From positions 372,001-436,000 of the forward strand of contig JAHBTD010000001.1 in NCBI GenBank assembly GCA_019638775.1: a stretch of 64,000 bases of DNA. The letters run 5' to 3'. The notes under the pieces are model-generated. The model did no database searches and was not told the DNA's origin. It saw only the letters and a program-made list of their open reading frames with translations. Origin of the DNA: Fimbriimonadaceae bacterium. GTDB taxonomy: Bacteria > Armatimonadota > Fimbriimonadia > Fimbriimonadales > Fimbriimonadaceae. Both the position numbers and the translations under genes were made by a program. Of this stretch, positions 40,705-51,200 are shown piece after piece (position 1 is the first letter of the stretch; the number at the start of each line of letters is the position of its first letter).

Positions 40705-41388
40705 TTACCGGCCGATGCCACCACCGCCGCCGCCACCAAAGCCGCCGCCACCGCCGCCGAAGCCGCCGCCGCCACCAAGGCCGCCGCCGCCACCGCCGAA
40801 GCCGCCGCCACCGCCAAGACCGCCGCCGCCGCCGCCGAAGCCGCCGCCACCGCCGCCAAAGCCGCCGCCACCGCCACCACCACCGATGTTCTGGGTGTTA
40901 AAGATGGTGCTCATCTCGGGCCAGGTCGAGGTTGATTGCGAACCCGAAAGCATACGCATGATAAACAGCGGGTCTGCGCTTCGGATTTTGAGTCGCCGAA
41001 TAGGAAGCTTAGCGCTTGCTACGGGACCCGGGTCGGTGCCGCCGCCGGGGGTGATATTGTCCGGTGGGCGCTTGATGATCTGGTAGATGCCGCCTTCGAC
41101 GCGGTACGTTGCATCAACCTGCTTCAAGATAGCCTGAAGCGCGGTCTCGAATGTAACGTTCCTAACGCTGAGCGTAATCGTTCCTTGAACATCCGGTGCA
41201 ATGCTGTAGGAAACGCCAACGTTCTTGAAAAGCGCCTTAAGAGCTTCTCGAACGTCTGCCTCCTGCAGTTCAAGTGACGGAATGATTGTTTGGCTAGGAT
41301 CGCTCTGGGCATGAGCATTGGCGATACCGCCAGCCCAAATCCCGATTGCGAGGATAGCCGCAATAATCGTTTTTTGCGCGTTCTTCAT
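40705..41388 (-). CDS. Secreted STN-domain protein with polyglycine tail (separate secretin N-domain)
   Basis: A 227-residue product from the ATG at 41388 (Shine-Dalgarno CGGAGA). A signal peptide (MKNAQKTIIAAILAIGIWAGGIANAHA) is followed by an STN/secretin-type domain (LELQEADVREALKALFKNVGVSYSI, then TLSVRNVTFETALQAILKQV, then YRVEGGIYQIIKRP). After about residue 167 it consists of about 55 residues of near-pure Gly with single Phe or Leu every five to eight residues. It has no secretin pore domain. Its place between pilP and pilQ suggests it forms part of, or docks to, the PilQ periplasmic vestibule. The tail gene segment is a GC-rich repeat prone to slippage. Confidence 0.88.
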   Translation of the reverse strand: MKNAQKTIIAAILAIGIWAGGIANAHAQSDPSQTIIPSLELQEADVREALKALFKNVGVSYSIAPDVQGTITLSVRNVTFETALQAILKQVDATYRVEGGIYQIIKRPPDNITPGGGTDPGPVASAKLPIRRLKIRSADPLFIMRMLSGSQSTSTWPEMSTIFNTQNIGGGGGGGGFGGGGGGFGGGGGGLGGGGGFGGGGGGLGGGGGFGGGGGGFGGGGGGGIGR

Positions 41389-41449
41389 AAAGATTCTCCG
41401 TACCTTATGATGGATGAACCTGTCGGTCGTTTCATCAAATCTACTATTC

Positions 41450-42154
41450 TTAGCCGCCACTGGTTCCTAGTCCAGGGCCACCTTGTCGTCCGCCACGGCC
41501 TCCACGTCCGCCTGCGTTTCCACCGGCGTTGCCGCCAGAGTTTCTACCGCCAGCGCCGGGAGGTGCGCTTTCGAGGTTGACAATGATATCGTTCGGCTTC
41601 ACATTACCACCCCGTCGTAGGATGGCTTTGTTCTCGTCGATGGAGATAACGGTCCACGGGCTGTTGGGAATCTGCATTCCGGGGTGAATTTGAACTGCCC
41701 GTCCGTCCTCCATGATAATGATCGCCGTAACTGTGTCCCCAATAATCACGCCAGCGAGCCTGCGATAAGGCTGAGGCTGCGGGCGCTCTTGGACTGTCAC
41801 TTCGGGCTCTGGCTCAAATCGCTGATCCCAGCCGAAGTCGCTGGTTAGCCTTTCGGTAAGCTGTGCGTAATCGTAAGCTACTTCGTTTGGCTTGAGCGCA
41901 AACGGATCTCGTCGCGAGCCACCGAAGTTTCTGTTGCTCCACAGCATCGCATAGCGCTGCTCGTCGGGCTTCACTTCAAAGCCAACGCCAGCGTCAGCAT
42001 TGGGCTTCTCGACGGGTCTCGTGCCTGCATTGCCTGAAGCTCCAGGCATCGTGACACCGGAGCCTGCGGCTCCGCTACCGTCTCCGCACCCGGCCAAGAC
42101 CAGGGCAAGAGCCGCCATCGTTAAAATCGTTCTCACGTCTTTCATATCGGTCAT
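41450..42154 (-). CDS. pilP: PilP-like pilus assembly lipoprotein
   Basis: The 234-residue product has a lipoprotein signal with lipobox (LALVLAGCGDG), then a disordered Gly/Pro/Ala stretch, then the PilP-type core RRDPFALKPNEV and a beta-domain YRRLAGVIIGDTVTAIIIMEDGRAVQIHPGMQI with WTVISIDENKAILRR (the 'G.vi..g..a..v....g......G..i' pattern of PilP/GspC-type HR domains). The last 45 residues are Gly/Asn/Arg-rich. PilP links the PilNO inner-membrane complex to PilQ. The ATG at 42154 has AAAGGTG upstream; 42145 is an alternative. Confidence 0.82.
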   Translation of the reverse strand: MTDMKDVRTILTMAALALVLAGCGDGSGAAGSGVTMPGASGNAGTRPVEKPNADAGVGFEVKPDEQRYAMLWSNRNFGGSRRDPFALKPNEVAYDYAQLTERLTSDFGWDQRFEPEPEVTVQERPQPQPYRRLAGVIIGDTVTAIIIMEDGRAVQIHPGMQIPNSPWTVISIDENKAILRRGGNVKPNDIIVNLESAPPGAGGRNSGGNAGGNAGGRGGRGGRQGGPGLGTSGG

Positions 42155-42189
42155 TACACCTTTAGGTTCCAATTTGACGAACGAGATCG

Positions 42190-43002
42190 TTATCCGCCCG
42201 ACACGCCCAGCGAGGGCCTGCTTCGTCCTCCAGCTGCACCACCAGCTCCGGGAGCTCCACCGCCGGGCGCTCCGCCTGCTGGCTGTGTGTTGCCTCCGCC
42301 TGACCCGCCACCACCGGTGAGATCCTGGTCTGGCACGGGCGGGAAGATATCTTTCCCACGAATGTAGCCAACGATGGTTACATTATACGTACCGGTTAGA
42401 TTCGGCGATGTTCCTGATAACTGTAGACCGTCTGCGACGGCCAGATAGTTTGGCATTCTCGCCCAGGAACGCATGTTTGCTGTAATTTGCTCATATGTGC
42501 CGGTCACTGTGACCTGGCCAAGATCAAAAAGAACAATCGGGAACCCAGCTGCCGGATAGTTGTAGTAGCTCGACAGAATCTGGTTCGCGTTGTATACCGG
42601 ACGGGGCACTTCAGGACCGTTCACAACGTGAACGCCACCCTGTCGCACCTGCGCATTCACTGCGCGTTGAATATCGTTTCCAAAACCTTGGGAATCGATC
42701 ACGAGCTGATAGGGGTTGACAGACAGATCAATTCCTCGACCTTGTCGGGATGCCTGAGGAGTATTGGTCAAAATCGTAGCCCGCCAAGCTGCTGCTTTGG
42801 CTTCGACCATCTCTTTGGCTATCTCCACACGTCGCTTGGCTTTTGCAAGCTTATCGGCTTCCGTTTGCTGGAGTTGCCTGTTCTCGATCCAATAGTCCGT
42901 TTCTTGCTTATTGGGCATCGTCACAAAGAACAGAGACCAGGCCATCACGATCATGAAGACCGCGACGCCAATCGAGAGTATCGGTATTACGCCTAATTTC
43001 AT
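42190..43002 (-). CDS. pilO: PilO-like inner-membrane pilus assembly protein
   Basis: The 270-residue product has one N-terminal membrane helix (IPILSIGVAVFMIVMAWSLFFV), a long periplasmic coiled coil (ENRQLQQTEADKLAKAKRRVEIAKEMVEAKAAAW), and a ferredoxin-like beta/alpha domain (IVLFDLGQVTVTGTYEQITANMRSWARMPNYLAVADGLQL, VTIVGYIRG), as in PilO. The C-terminal 45 residues are Gly/Pro/Ala-rich. Position between pilN and pilP supports the call; sequence similarity alone would be weak. It probably pairs with PilN in the alignment complex. Confidence 0.82.
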   Translation of the reverse strand: MKLGVIPILSIGVAVFMIVMAWSLFFVTMPNKQETDYWIENRQLQQTEADKLAKAKRRVEIAKEMVEAKAAAWRATILTNTPQASRQGRGIDLSVNPYQLVIDSQGFGNDIQRAVNAQVRQGGVHVVNGPEVPRPVYNANQILSSYYNYPAAGFPIVLFDLGQVTVTGTYEQITANMRSWARMPNYLAVADGLQLSGTSPNLTGTYNVTIVGYIRGKDIFPPVPDQDLTGGGGSGGGNTQPAGGAPGGGAPGAGGAAGGRSRPSLGVSGG

Positions 43003-43025
43003 CCTTTTTTCCTCAATCCTTTAAG

Positions 43026-43895
43026 TTAGCGATCTTCCGCAGCGGGCACTCCCGGACCGCCACCGCCTACATTCGGGCCACCAGGGCCGCCGCCAGGGCC
43101 TCCCGGACCCGTACCCGCGCTGCCTACTCCAGAAAGGCTTGCTCGCGGATTAGGCGTCTGAATATTCCTGGGGATCGTAATTGTCACCGTTACCTGATGC
43201 TCGTTCGGCATCGCTCCTCGAACTCCAGGCACTCCCGATCCAAAACCACCGGCCCCTTCATATCCCGAAGCGCTACCCTTGGCTAAGAAGTAGTCCATTC
43301 GCTCAAGGGGATCGTCCGGTACGGGCGCATCGCTGCGCAGGCGCGGGTCTGCGTTCTGATCGTTATCCGTAATCGGCGGTACGAACATTTCGTTGTACTG
43401 ATATCCGGAACGAGTTACGAGAACCTGCCCGTTATTAATTCGTCGCAGAGCGAACATCATGTCCGCGTACTGCTGCTGTGTTCTCAGATAGCCCACGAGG
43501 GTCACCGTGCATGAATCTGGCCCATTCGCAGCCGCACTCATGCTTACCACTCGGTAGAAGCCCGGAATATAGGGTCGAACCTCGTCGTAAAGGTCGGGAT
43601 AGACGGCCGAGTGCTTCTTCATGGCTTCAGCCAAGTTGATGTTCAAAATAACCTGTTTGGCCTCTGACATCACCTTGTCAGCATAAAGCGACTCGTCGAG
43701 AGCTTCTTTTGCGGTCGGAACAACCTTGAGCGCTTCTTCTCTAGCATCGGTCAGGTCCTTGCTCGACTTTGCGGCCATCCCTATACCGATAACAAATCCG
43801 GCGGCAGCGATAAGTACCGCTCCGACGATAGCCGCACGGGTTTTCTTCCCTTCGTTTACAGTTTGTGGAATTAAGTTCAGTTTCATCCGTGTCAC
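43026..43895 (-). CDS. pilN: PilN-like inner-membrane pilus assembly protein
   Basis: The 289-residue product has the PilN cytoplasmic start MKLNLIPQTVNEG (the conserved 'nLnP' type motif that binds PilM), one membrane helix (AAIVGAVLIAAAGFVIGIGMAA), a periplasmic coiled coil and a beta/alpha domain (VVSMSAAANGPDSCTVTLVGYLRTQQQYADMMFALRR). The last 40 residues are Gly/Pro-rich. It abuts pilM with no gap. The NLIP motif and the order M-N-O-P-Q make the identification good. Confidence 0.87.
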   Translation of the reverse strand: MTRMKLNLIPQTVNEGKKTRAAIVGAVLIAAAGFVIGIGMAAKSSKDLTDAREEALKVVPTAKEALDESLYADKVMSEAKQVILNINLAEAMKKHSAVYPDLYDEVRPYIPGFYRVVSMSAAANGPDSCTVTLVGYLRTQQQYADMMFALRRINNGQVLVTRSGYQYNEMFVPPITDNDQNADPRLRSDAPVPDDPLERMDYFLAKGSASGYEGAGGFGSGVPGVRGAMPNEHQVTVTITIPRNIQTPNPRASLSGVGSAGTGPGGPGGGPGGPNVGGGGPGVPAAEDR

Positions 43896-45095
43896 CTATT
43901 CGAAGCAGATATGCAGACCGTTTCCAACGGCTACCGCGAACTCTTCGCGATGTTCGTCGACATATGCCGGCGGAACTTTCCGAATGTTTAAGTTCAGACG
44001 CCTCATCGGGTCGTAATTGTCACAGGTCTGCCCCGTGCTCTTCGTTAAATACGTTCCCAAACCGCGAAGTTTGGCACCGCCTCCACAGAGGGCGATCACA
44101 TCGACGTTGCTGCCTCGGCTGCGGTAGTAGTCAAGCGAACGCTTGATTTCAGCAGCGAACTCTTCGGCTACGCCAGCGAGCGCCTTGTTCACACCGTCGT
44201 TGCCTGCATCGGCAACCGGCGCGATTTCGGCAGGCGCTTCGGCTGCTGTCGGCGCGCTGCCCGCATCGTCAGCTGGGGTTTCATCGGCAAATGGATTGTA
44301 GGGAGTGAACGCTTGCGTTGCAACTCCGCCAACACCAGCAGCCACATCGACTCTGTCGAGGTCTGCGGTCTCTTGCTTAAGCCGTTCTGCCTCTTCGTTG
44401 GAAACGCCCATCGCATCGGCAATTGCCTGCGTGAACATCTCACCGCCCATTGGAACTTGGCGCGGCAGGAGAAGCTTACCGTTGCGGTAGATATTGATTG
44501 AAGTTGTTTTGTGGCCGATCTCGACGAGGCAAACCGTTTTGCCAACGTGTTGATCGTCATAGCTCGTGACCAGCGACCGTGCTAAACCGAGCGGCTCAAC
44601 GTCAATGGCGGCTGTATTGCGTCCGGCCTTCTTCAGACATGCCATGACGGTGTCAATCGCTGACTGCGGGCTGATTGCCATCACGACTTCCATATTCTGA
44701 GAAGTCGGATCCTCGTCTGCGAGAGGCTTAAAGTCGCTCACGACCGTGCTCTCTGAGAAGGGGATATTCCGGTTGATCTCCCACTGCATATGCTCTTTGA
44801 GCTCAGCAGGGTTCATCCGCGGCACTTCGAGCGTGCGCACCAGAACGGAGGCTTGCCCTGCAATCGACACGACTGCATTGGGGTTTGAGATGCCGCTTGC
44901 AGACAGCACTTGCTTAAGCGCTCCTGCAACTGCTTCTGCATTGTAAATACCTGTATGGTCGACGGCACCTTCCGGTGTGTCAATCATGCCAAGACCCGTA
45001 ACCGAGGCTTCCTTCCCGGCGTTACGAATTTCGGCGACTTTGATAGACCGACTCCCGATGTCGATTCCAACGACGCTGCTTAGCTTTTTCGCCAT
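43896..45095 (-). CDS. pilM: Type IV pilus assembly ATPase-fold protein PilM
   Basis: PilM is an actin-like cytoplasmic protein that binds the PilN tail. The 399-residue product has the family motifs VVGIDIGSRSIKVAEI, VRTLEVPRMNPAELKEHMQWEINRNIPF, CLVEIGHKTTSINIYRNGKLLLPRQVPMGGEMFTQAI and VIALCGGGAKLRGLGTYLT. An Ala/Pro/Asp-rich insert (about residues 255-300) separates subdomains and is longer than in most PilM. It is first in the pil unit, 35 nt after a promoter-like element, with a fair Shine-Dalgarno (GCGGGA). Confidence 0.96.
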   Translation of the reverse strand: MAKKLSSVVGIDIGSRSIKVAEIRNAGKEASVTGLGMIDTPEGAVDHTGIYNAEAVAGALKQVLSASGISNPNAVVSIAGQASVLVRTLEVPRMNPAELKEHMQWEINRNIPFSESTVVSDFKPLADEDPTSQNMEVVMAISPQSAIDTVMACLKKAGRNTAAIDVEPLGLARSLVTSYDDQHVGKTVCLVEIGHKTTSINIYRNGKLLLPRQVPMGGEMFTQAIADAMGVSNEEAERLKQETADLDRVDVAAGVGGVATQAFTPYNPFADETPADDAGSAPTAAEAPAEIAPVADAGNDGVNKALAGVAEEFAAEIKRSLDYYRSRGSNVDVIALCGGGAKLRGLGTYLTKSTGQTCDNYDPMRRLNLNIRKVPPAYVDEHREEFAVAVGNGLHICFE

Positions 45096-45129
45096 ATGTC
45101 GAGATCCCGCTCCGTGGCTGAGCTGAGTT

Positions 45130-45159
45130 ATGTTATCACCCTGGTCGAACCTATGTCAA
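45130..45159 (-). promoter_or_regulatory. Sigma70-type promoter for pilMNOPQ
   Basis: On the minus strand, TTGACA (45154-45159) and TAACAT (45130-45135) are separated by 18 nt. They lie in the 172-bp gap between the terminator of the upstream giant-protein operon and pilM, giving a leader of about 28 nt. Confidence 0.6.
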
Positions 45160-45215
45160 CTTCGTGTTGCTTCTACAGAGACGAACTTCAGCCCTTGATG
45201 AGTTCAACCTATGTA

Positions 45216-45244
45216 GAAAAAGGCAGGAACTGTGTCCCTGCCTT
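45216..45244 (-). terminator. Rho-independent terminator of the giant pilus-tip operon
   Basis: On the minus strand, AAGGCAGG(G) and (T)CCTGCCTT form a 9-bp stem followed by TTT and a T/C run. It begins 24 nt after the stop of the 2181-residue gene. Confidence 0.85.
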
Positions 45245-45267
45245 ATCTATTTTGTGCTTTTTGAGAA

Positions 45268-48200
45268 TTATTGACCTGCTGCCTTCGGGGCAAATTTCGG
45301 TGCAATTGTCTGGAAGAACAGGTCTGGCGTGCCGCCTCGCGTACTGGTCCAGAACATCCAAACCAGTCCTGCGCGTCGGTTTGCCGCATTCGGGAAGTCG
45401 AACGGATCGATAAATGTGGTCATTTGCGATTCGTTCACTGCCTGATCGAGTGGCACAGGCGCCTCTCCTCTCTCTTCGATCATCGTGACCGGAGCCTGTA
45501 CCTGGATTCCTGGAATTGGAGTCCCTGTTGTGGCATCAAGCCCGGTGTAGGTGATCGTGACCGTCCGGTTCTCGTCGTCCGTTGTGAAATAGATTCGGCC
45601 ATTTGCCGGATCGATTTGGTAGAACGACGTGTTACCTGCAACGTTGATCGACGTAACCGTTCCGTTCGGCTGCGTGTGGACCGGCAACGGAAGCTCAACG
45701 CCAAGCCGCATTGTTCGCATGAACGGACGCGTGGCTTGACCGTTACCCGAAGCTGCTCGCGTGAACGAGAACAGATACCGGCCACTTCTGACTTGCTGAT
45801 TCGGCGTAATGCCTGTGTTGCCCGGCTGAGCCCAGTAATCGAATTCGCCGATCAATCGGTTGTCGAACAGGCCAGACGGGTTCGTATAGGCGACATTCTG
45901 TGCCGTGCTCACACGCAACAGTCGCGGTGTGTAGCTGAGCATGATAATCGCATTTCGATTCGGCGAGGTGCCGCTGAACCGGACCTTTCCAAGAGCAGGG
46001 TCAAGATAAACCTTGCCGCCGAGTGTCGACGTAAAGGAGATCAGCCCCGTTGCAGGATCAGTGGTTCGCGTTCCCGCAACCTCGATATTGGTCGTAGCGC
46101 CATTAAACGTCTGGAAGAGCTGAGTCGTCGCTCCGGTGTTCCACTGGATGCCCAGGGATCGGTAAGCGCCAGGCTCGCCGTCCGGAATCAATCGCTCAGT
46201 AGTTCGAGCAGGCAAGTTCACAAAGGCTCCATTCCCTGCTGGCGCTCCCGAGCGACCGGCAACCATGCGTCCATAAAACGCTTCGGTCAGGTTTCGTCCC
46301 TTGAGTTTGCCAGAGAAGGTCAGCTCGATAATTCCACTGCCGCTGCCCAGTCCGGGGACTGAGGCGCCGCTGTAAATACGAGCCGAGGAGCTTACTGAAC
46401 CGATCTGCTCGAAGCCGTTGCCAACCTGTGCCTGTCGGACCGGTCCCCAGTTTGTGCCGTCGAACGTCGCGTAGAAGAAGCTCTGCTGTCCAGGGCCCTC
46501 TCCGCTGAAAAAGACGGTTGCTGTGCTGCCGACTTGAATAACGGTCGGGCGGAACTTCCGCATTTCGGGGTTGTAGTCAAGTCCGATCGGGTTCGAGACG
46601 CCGACCGGGTTTCCGTTGGGCGTCATCGTGACGTTGGCGATGAATACGCGGGAATCGCTTATACGACCCTGCGAAGTCTGCTTCTGGGCTTCGCCGACGA
46701 AGACGATGTAGGTCGCCCTTCGCGCTGGCCCGCCAAACGGATCGAAACTGCCTAAGACCGGATACGACGGTGAGCCGTAGCGCACTGTCTCAGGAATCAG
46801 GGTCTCACCCGGTTGAACATTAAACAAGCCAGCATCGCTCGCAGCGGGCGGGTACGCGGCCCCGTCTTGGCTGAACCAGCGGGTGTTCACATTGATCGGC
46901 GAGAAGCTATTCAAGTCGTTCAATGGACTGTTGCCCGGGTTCGAGGGGTTTGGACCCGTCGTTGGGGCAACGCCGTTCATCGTTGCAAAGTAGAGCCGCC
47001 AGTTATCCTGATTCGGCGTCGATGCAAAGATGTTGGTCGTGAAGTTGGGACGGTTCGATGCCCAAACCACGCTGAGACGTCCGCTGCCGGATCGCATTGC
47101 CGCAGGCTGAGCGTTTGACGAAATAAAGTTCTCTGCGCCGCTGAGCTGGTTGTCGATGAAGGGTCCGTTGCGCTCATTGCCGGTCTGATAGATTCGGGTT
47201 GAGTCGTTTGTCAAACGGGCTTCACGAACTTTGAAGGTCAGCGTGAAGGTCGGGTCGGAGTAAATCTCCAAAGCGCGCCCCGAAACGTCCATCGCGAGTG
47301 ACTCGTCGAGGTTGGGGTCCTCAATGACGTGCATCGTTGTGACGTATGTTCCGACGGGTGTACCGATCGGAATCGAAACCGCGATTCGCGGCGGTCCGGG
47401 CGGGAAGGCCGCTGTATTAAGAAGCGGTCCGCCGGGTGCGCCAAGGTTCGCGTTCGGACGCTGCTCGGGGTTTGCCGAGAGCGCTGTTCCCACTCGGTCA
47501 CCGACGCGAGCCTTTTGAAGGCCGACGGCGTTGCTGCCACCGAAAACAGGAGCAAATCGGCTGTCGATATCGCTCCAAAGATGGATATCGCCGTCGAGCC
47601 AGCTTCGCTCGTGATTCGCGGGAGCCATAAGCTGCCAAGGATCGCGAGCTCCGCCGACGTTTGTCGCCTTGGCGATGCGCAGGTCAAGCAGGTTAACGTT
47701 TCCTTCGTTCAACGTGTTGAACGGACGGAACATCGGCTGATAGATGCCGCCCCACGGCGAGAAGATCGAGGCCGGATCCCATGGCTGTCGTGGCGTGTAG
47801 CCGTTTCCAGGTACCAGCGAACTCAGATCGACGTTCGGCGTGGTGACGGTAATTCTTTCGTCGACCGGGATTCCCACCGAGATCAAGAACCTTCGATAAG
47901 CTTCGCGGCGGCCTCTGCCAGTGAACTGGCTGTTGCCGTCGCTATCGACGTAGACCAAAGCTCCTGTCAGGTAACCGCCTGGGTTAGAAGCGCCTGCCGA
48001 GTCGATAGTTGTGGAAAGATTTGCCGATTGGAATCGCGGAACGTTAAGATCAAGATCAAATGGCGTGATGTTAAGCGTTCGGTTGTTCCTCGGATCGGAC
48101 GGATCGGTGATCGTCGGTGGAAGAAGTCCAACCCCGGTGATCAGCGGATTCTCCGCGTTTGCAAACTTATCCTTTGTGACAAATAGATTCTGCCTTCCGA

Positions 48201-51200
48201 TATTCGAATAGTCGAGGCTGTTGTTCGGGAAGTTTACAGGCATCTCTTCGAACAATGGGTATCGAAGCTGATTCAGCGGTTTGATTACCGCACCAGCGCC
48301 GCCCTGCCAGGCCAGATCATAGCGCTCGACGCGGACATTGTCGAGACCCTGTCCAGGACGTCGCAGCAGCGTCATCAGGCTTCGGTCAACCACACCAACG
48401 ATATAGTTTCCTGTTTGGTTGTGTGGGACCAATCCCATGCTGGCGAGCATCCGCTCTTCAAGCTTGGGTGTCGCATTGATCGGTTGTGAACCGTTCATCA
48501 ATGCTTCAGCATCGTTGGGGTCAATGGTGTAGCCCAGCGAACGATTGAGGTCCGGCAGACCACCAATTTGTGCCATCACAAGTGCGATGGGATTGGCCAC
48601 TTGGAAGGTCCGACGAGAGGTCGCGGGATCCAAGGTGACATTGCTCAACGTTGCGTCGTTTGGCGGAGGATTGCCGTTTGGAATCCACGCATTCATGCCG
48701 ATGGAGACTTGTCCGTTTCCGGGCGGCATCGCATTTGAACCCGAGCCTTGGATCGGGAACTGATAGATTGCATAGCCATCACGATCTGGCGGTGACGAAG
48801 CTGCCAGCTTCGCACGTAGTGTGACGTTGCGGAAAGCCGCACCCTCGGCGCTAAATCTGAATTCGATCTGGGCTTCGCGTCCGGGCTGAGCGCTTTCGTT
48901 TCCTGGGAAATCGTAAGCCATCACGTAGATGGTTTCGCCCCACTCAAAAGCGGTTCCGTTCACCCAGTTAGCGGCGTTCGTCAACTGAGCATACGTTGCC
49001 GTACCGTTTCGATAAGCCTCATACAGAGTCTTGTTGACGAATCGAATCTTTGCATTTCGGTAAACCTGACCCGCAGGATCATCTGGGGCGATTTGGGGTC
49101 TTCCGGGAGGATTCCCTATCGACGTACCGAAGGGCGCGTTATCTGCGAAAGCATATAGGACGCCACCCGTATCGCCGATGTACATGAAGTTTCGACCCAC
49201 AGAAGCAGAGGCTTCGAATCGGCTATCCGTGTCGTAGCCCCATACCAATCGTGGCGAAAGAGGTCCGCCGCCTCCGAAAGAGTTGAATTCGTCGTCGCGG
49301 GCGTATAGCGCGGTGATGCGCCCGTCCGCAGTGGGGACAATGACGACCCGGCGTGGATTCAATATTCCACCCGGAGTGTAAACTGTCATCTGCGTGAACG
49401 ACAGGTTCGCCAGGACATTTGAGCCAAGCTCATTTGTCGTCCAACGAATAGCTCCTGTGTCTGCATTCAGACCGCTAATCCAGCCGTTTTCGTTCGCTAC
49501 AAAAACCATGTTGGGCATTCCGAGCCCCATGGTCGCGGCGTCCGCAACTGCTGGACCACTAATGAAACTATCAGCAAGGACCGGTGTAACGCCGAGCGGA
49601 TCCCAAAGAGTCGTATTGTCGAAGGTCCATTGGGGGGTACCCGAGGAGTTCAAGCAGTAGAAGGTTCCTCTGTCTCCAAGCGCCTCCGTACCGAAGTACA
49701 GATTCCCGTTCATGAATGCTGGAGTCGAGCTGATCGCACCGATTGTTGGTTGATTCAGTTGCGGGAAGGCCCAAGTGACAGTTGTCCTCTTGTTCGCCGT
49801 TCCGTCCGCGTCGAGTGCATAGAGGCGACCCTGTGTGGAGGGAACGATAACCGTTGGAACTCCCGCTACGGGGATAACCAGCGGCGAGCCGATGAACGGT
49901 CCAAGGTTAGAGGACTTGCGCGGGGCCGGATAGTCGTCGGGGTAAGTCCAACGACGGGTTGTGGTACCCGGCTTTCGCAGGGTGAAATCCATATCACCTC
50001 GACCAGACATGTTGATCGCATAGATGCGTCCGTTCGTTCCGCACAGGTAAAGGACATCTTCGCCCGCTACGTCGGCAATGATCGACGAACTCAGATTGAA
50101 CCCTGTGGGCATCTCCGCGACGCCACCGTCTTCTCCAGCAACGGCGTTCGGGTCGGTCCAACCCGCGTTGTCGTTATCTGGCGTGCTCGGATAGGTCCAC
50201 AACACATTGGTTTCACGGCGGGTCACGTCGCCTTCAGCGTCGAGACAATAAATTCGTCCGTTCTCAGCGGCAGCAACGACAACCGGGCGAGCGACAAGCG
50301 GTCCGCCAGGGGAGAGCCGTACACGAGCGACGGCATGAATCGGAGTTGAGGTAATGGCTGAGTTTGTCGGTCCGACTACTCGGATGGCATCGGCATAAAC
50401 ATCTCGACCCAAATCGAGCGCACCAACCTCGTTCGTCACGACGACGCGCATTGGGTTCGCTGCAGTGTGCGAGAACCGGCGGGTTCCGATTCGGATCCAG
50501 CCTGCCTGATTGTCCTGGTCAAGGATCGGAGTCTCGGCGAGAATTCCGTTCTCCCAAATCTCGTATCGAACCGTGCGCCCGAAAGTACCCGAACCCGAGC
50601 CAAATGTCCAAACGTAAACGTCGTACACGCCATCGTTGACGTTCGGTGAATATTCGACGGTCGTGAGCGCTGGGGAGCCGAGGCTCAAATCAGTCGCGGC
50701 TGTCCGTAAATAGTCCACACCACGGAATCCGGCGGGTGCGGCTGTAACCGCCCATCCTATTCCGATAAACGAAGCGGCTACATTGTCTGTTTGGATCGCC
50801 TGTTCCGACTCAATTGCGGGATTGTATTCCCAGCGAGTGTTGTTGAGCTGGCCTGCGTTCGCGATATCGTGCAGCAAAGAGCGCACGACACCGACCAGTC
50901 GGGAGGTGATGCTGCCGTCGGTTTCTACCGTGCTTTCATAGCGATTCATCGCGTCGACGGTGTGAATAACGTTCGGGCCACCACCCGGAGGTGTGAACTG
51001 GCTGACGATGGGCGATGCTTGGTAGGTTCCAACCGCCGGTACTGCCAAGACGGCATCGGCATAGACGACAGAATCGGCTGGCGGGGAGGTCAGATTCCCA
51101 AACTGATCGCGAGGAATGATATTGTGGAGCCTAATTCGGATGGGGTTGATGCCATCGTAGGCAAACTGGATTGTGGTTGGGCGTCCGCCGTTTCCAAGCT

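Noticed and set aside
40535-41086. Plus-strand proline-rich frame
   Set aside because: The Pro/Lys repeats are the reverse complement of the polyglycine codons in the STN-domain gene.
45271-46362. Plus-strand Arg/Cys-rich 363-codon frame
   Set aside because: It is antisense to the giant secreted protein; several similar frames at 47329-48186 and 49630-50349 were rejected for the same reason.
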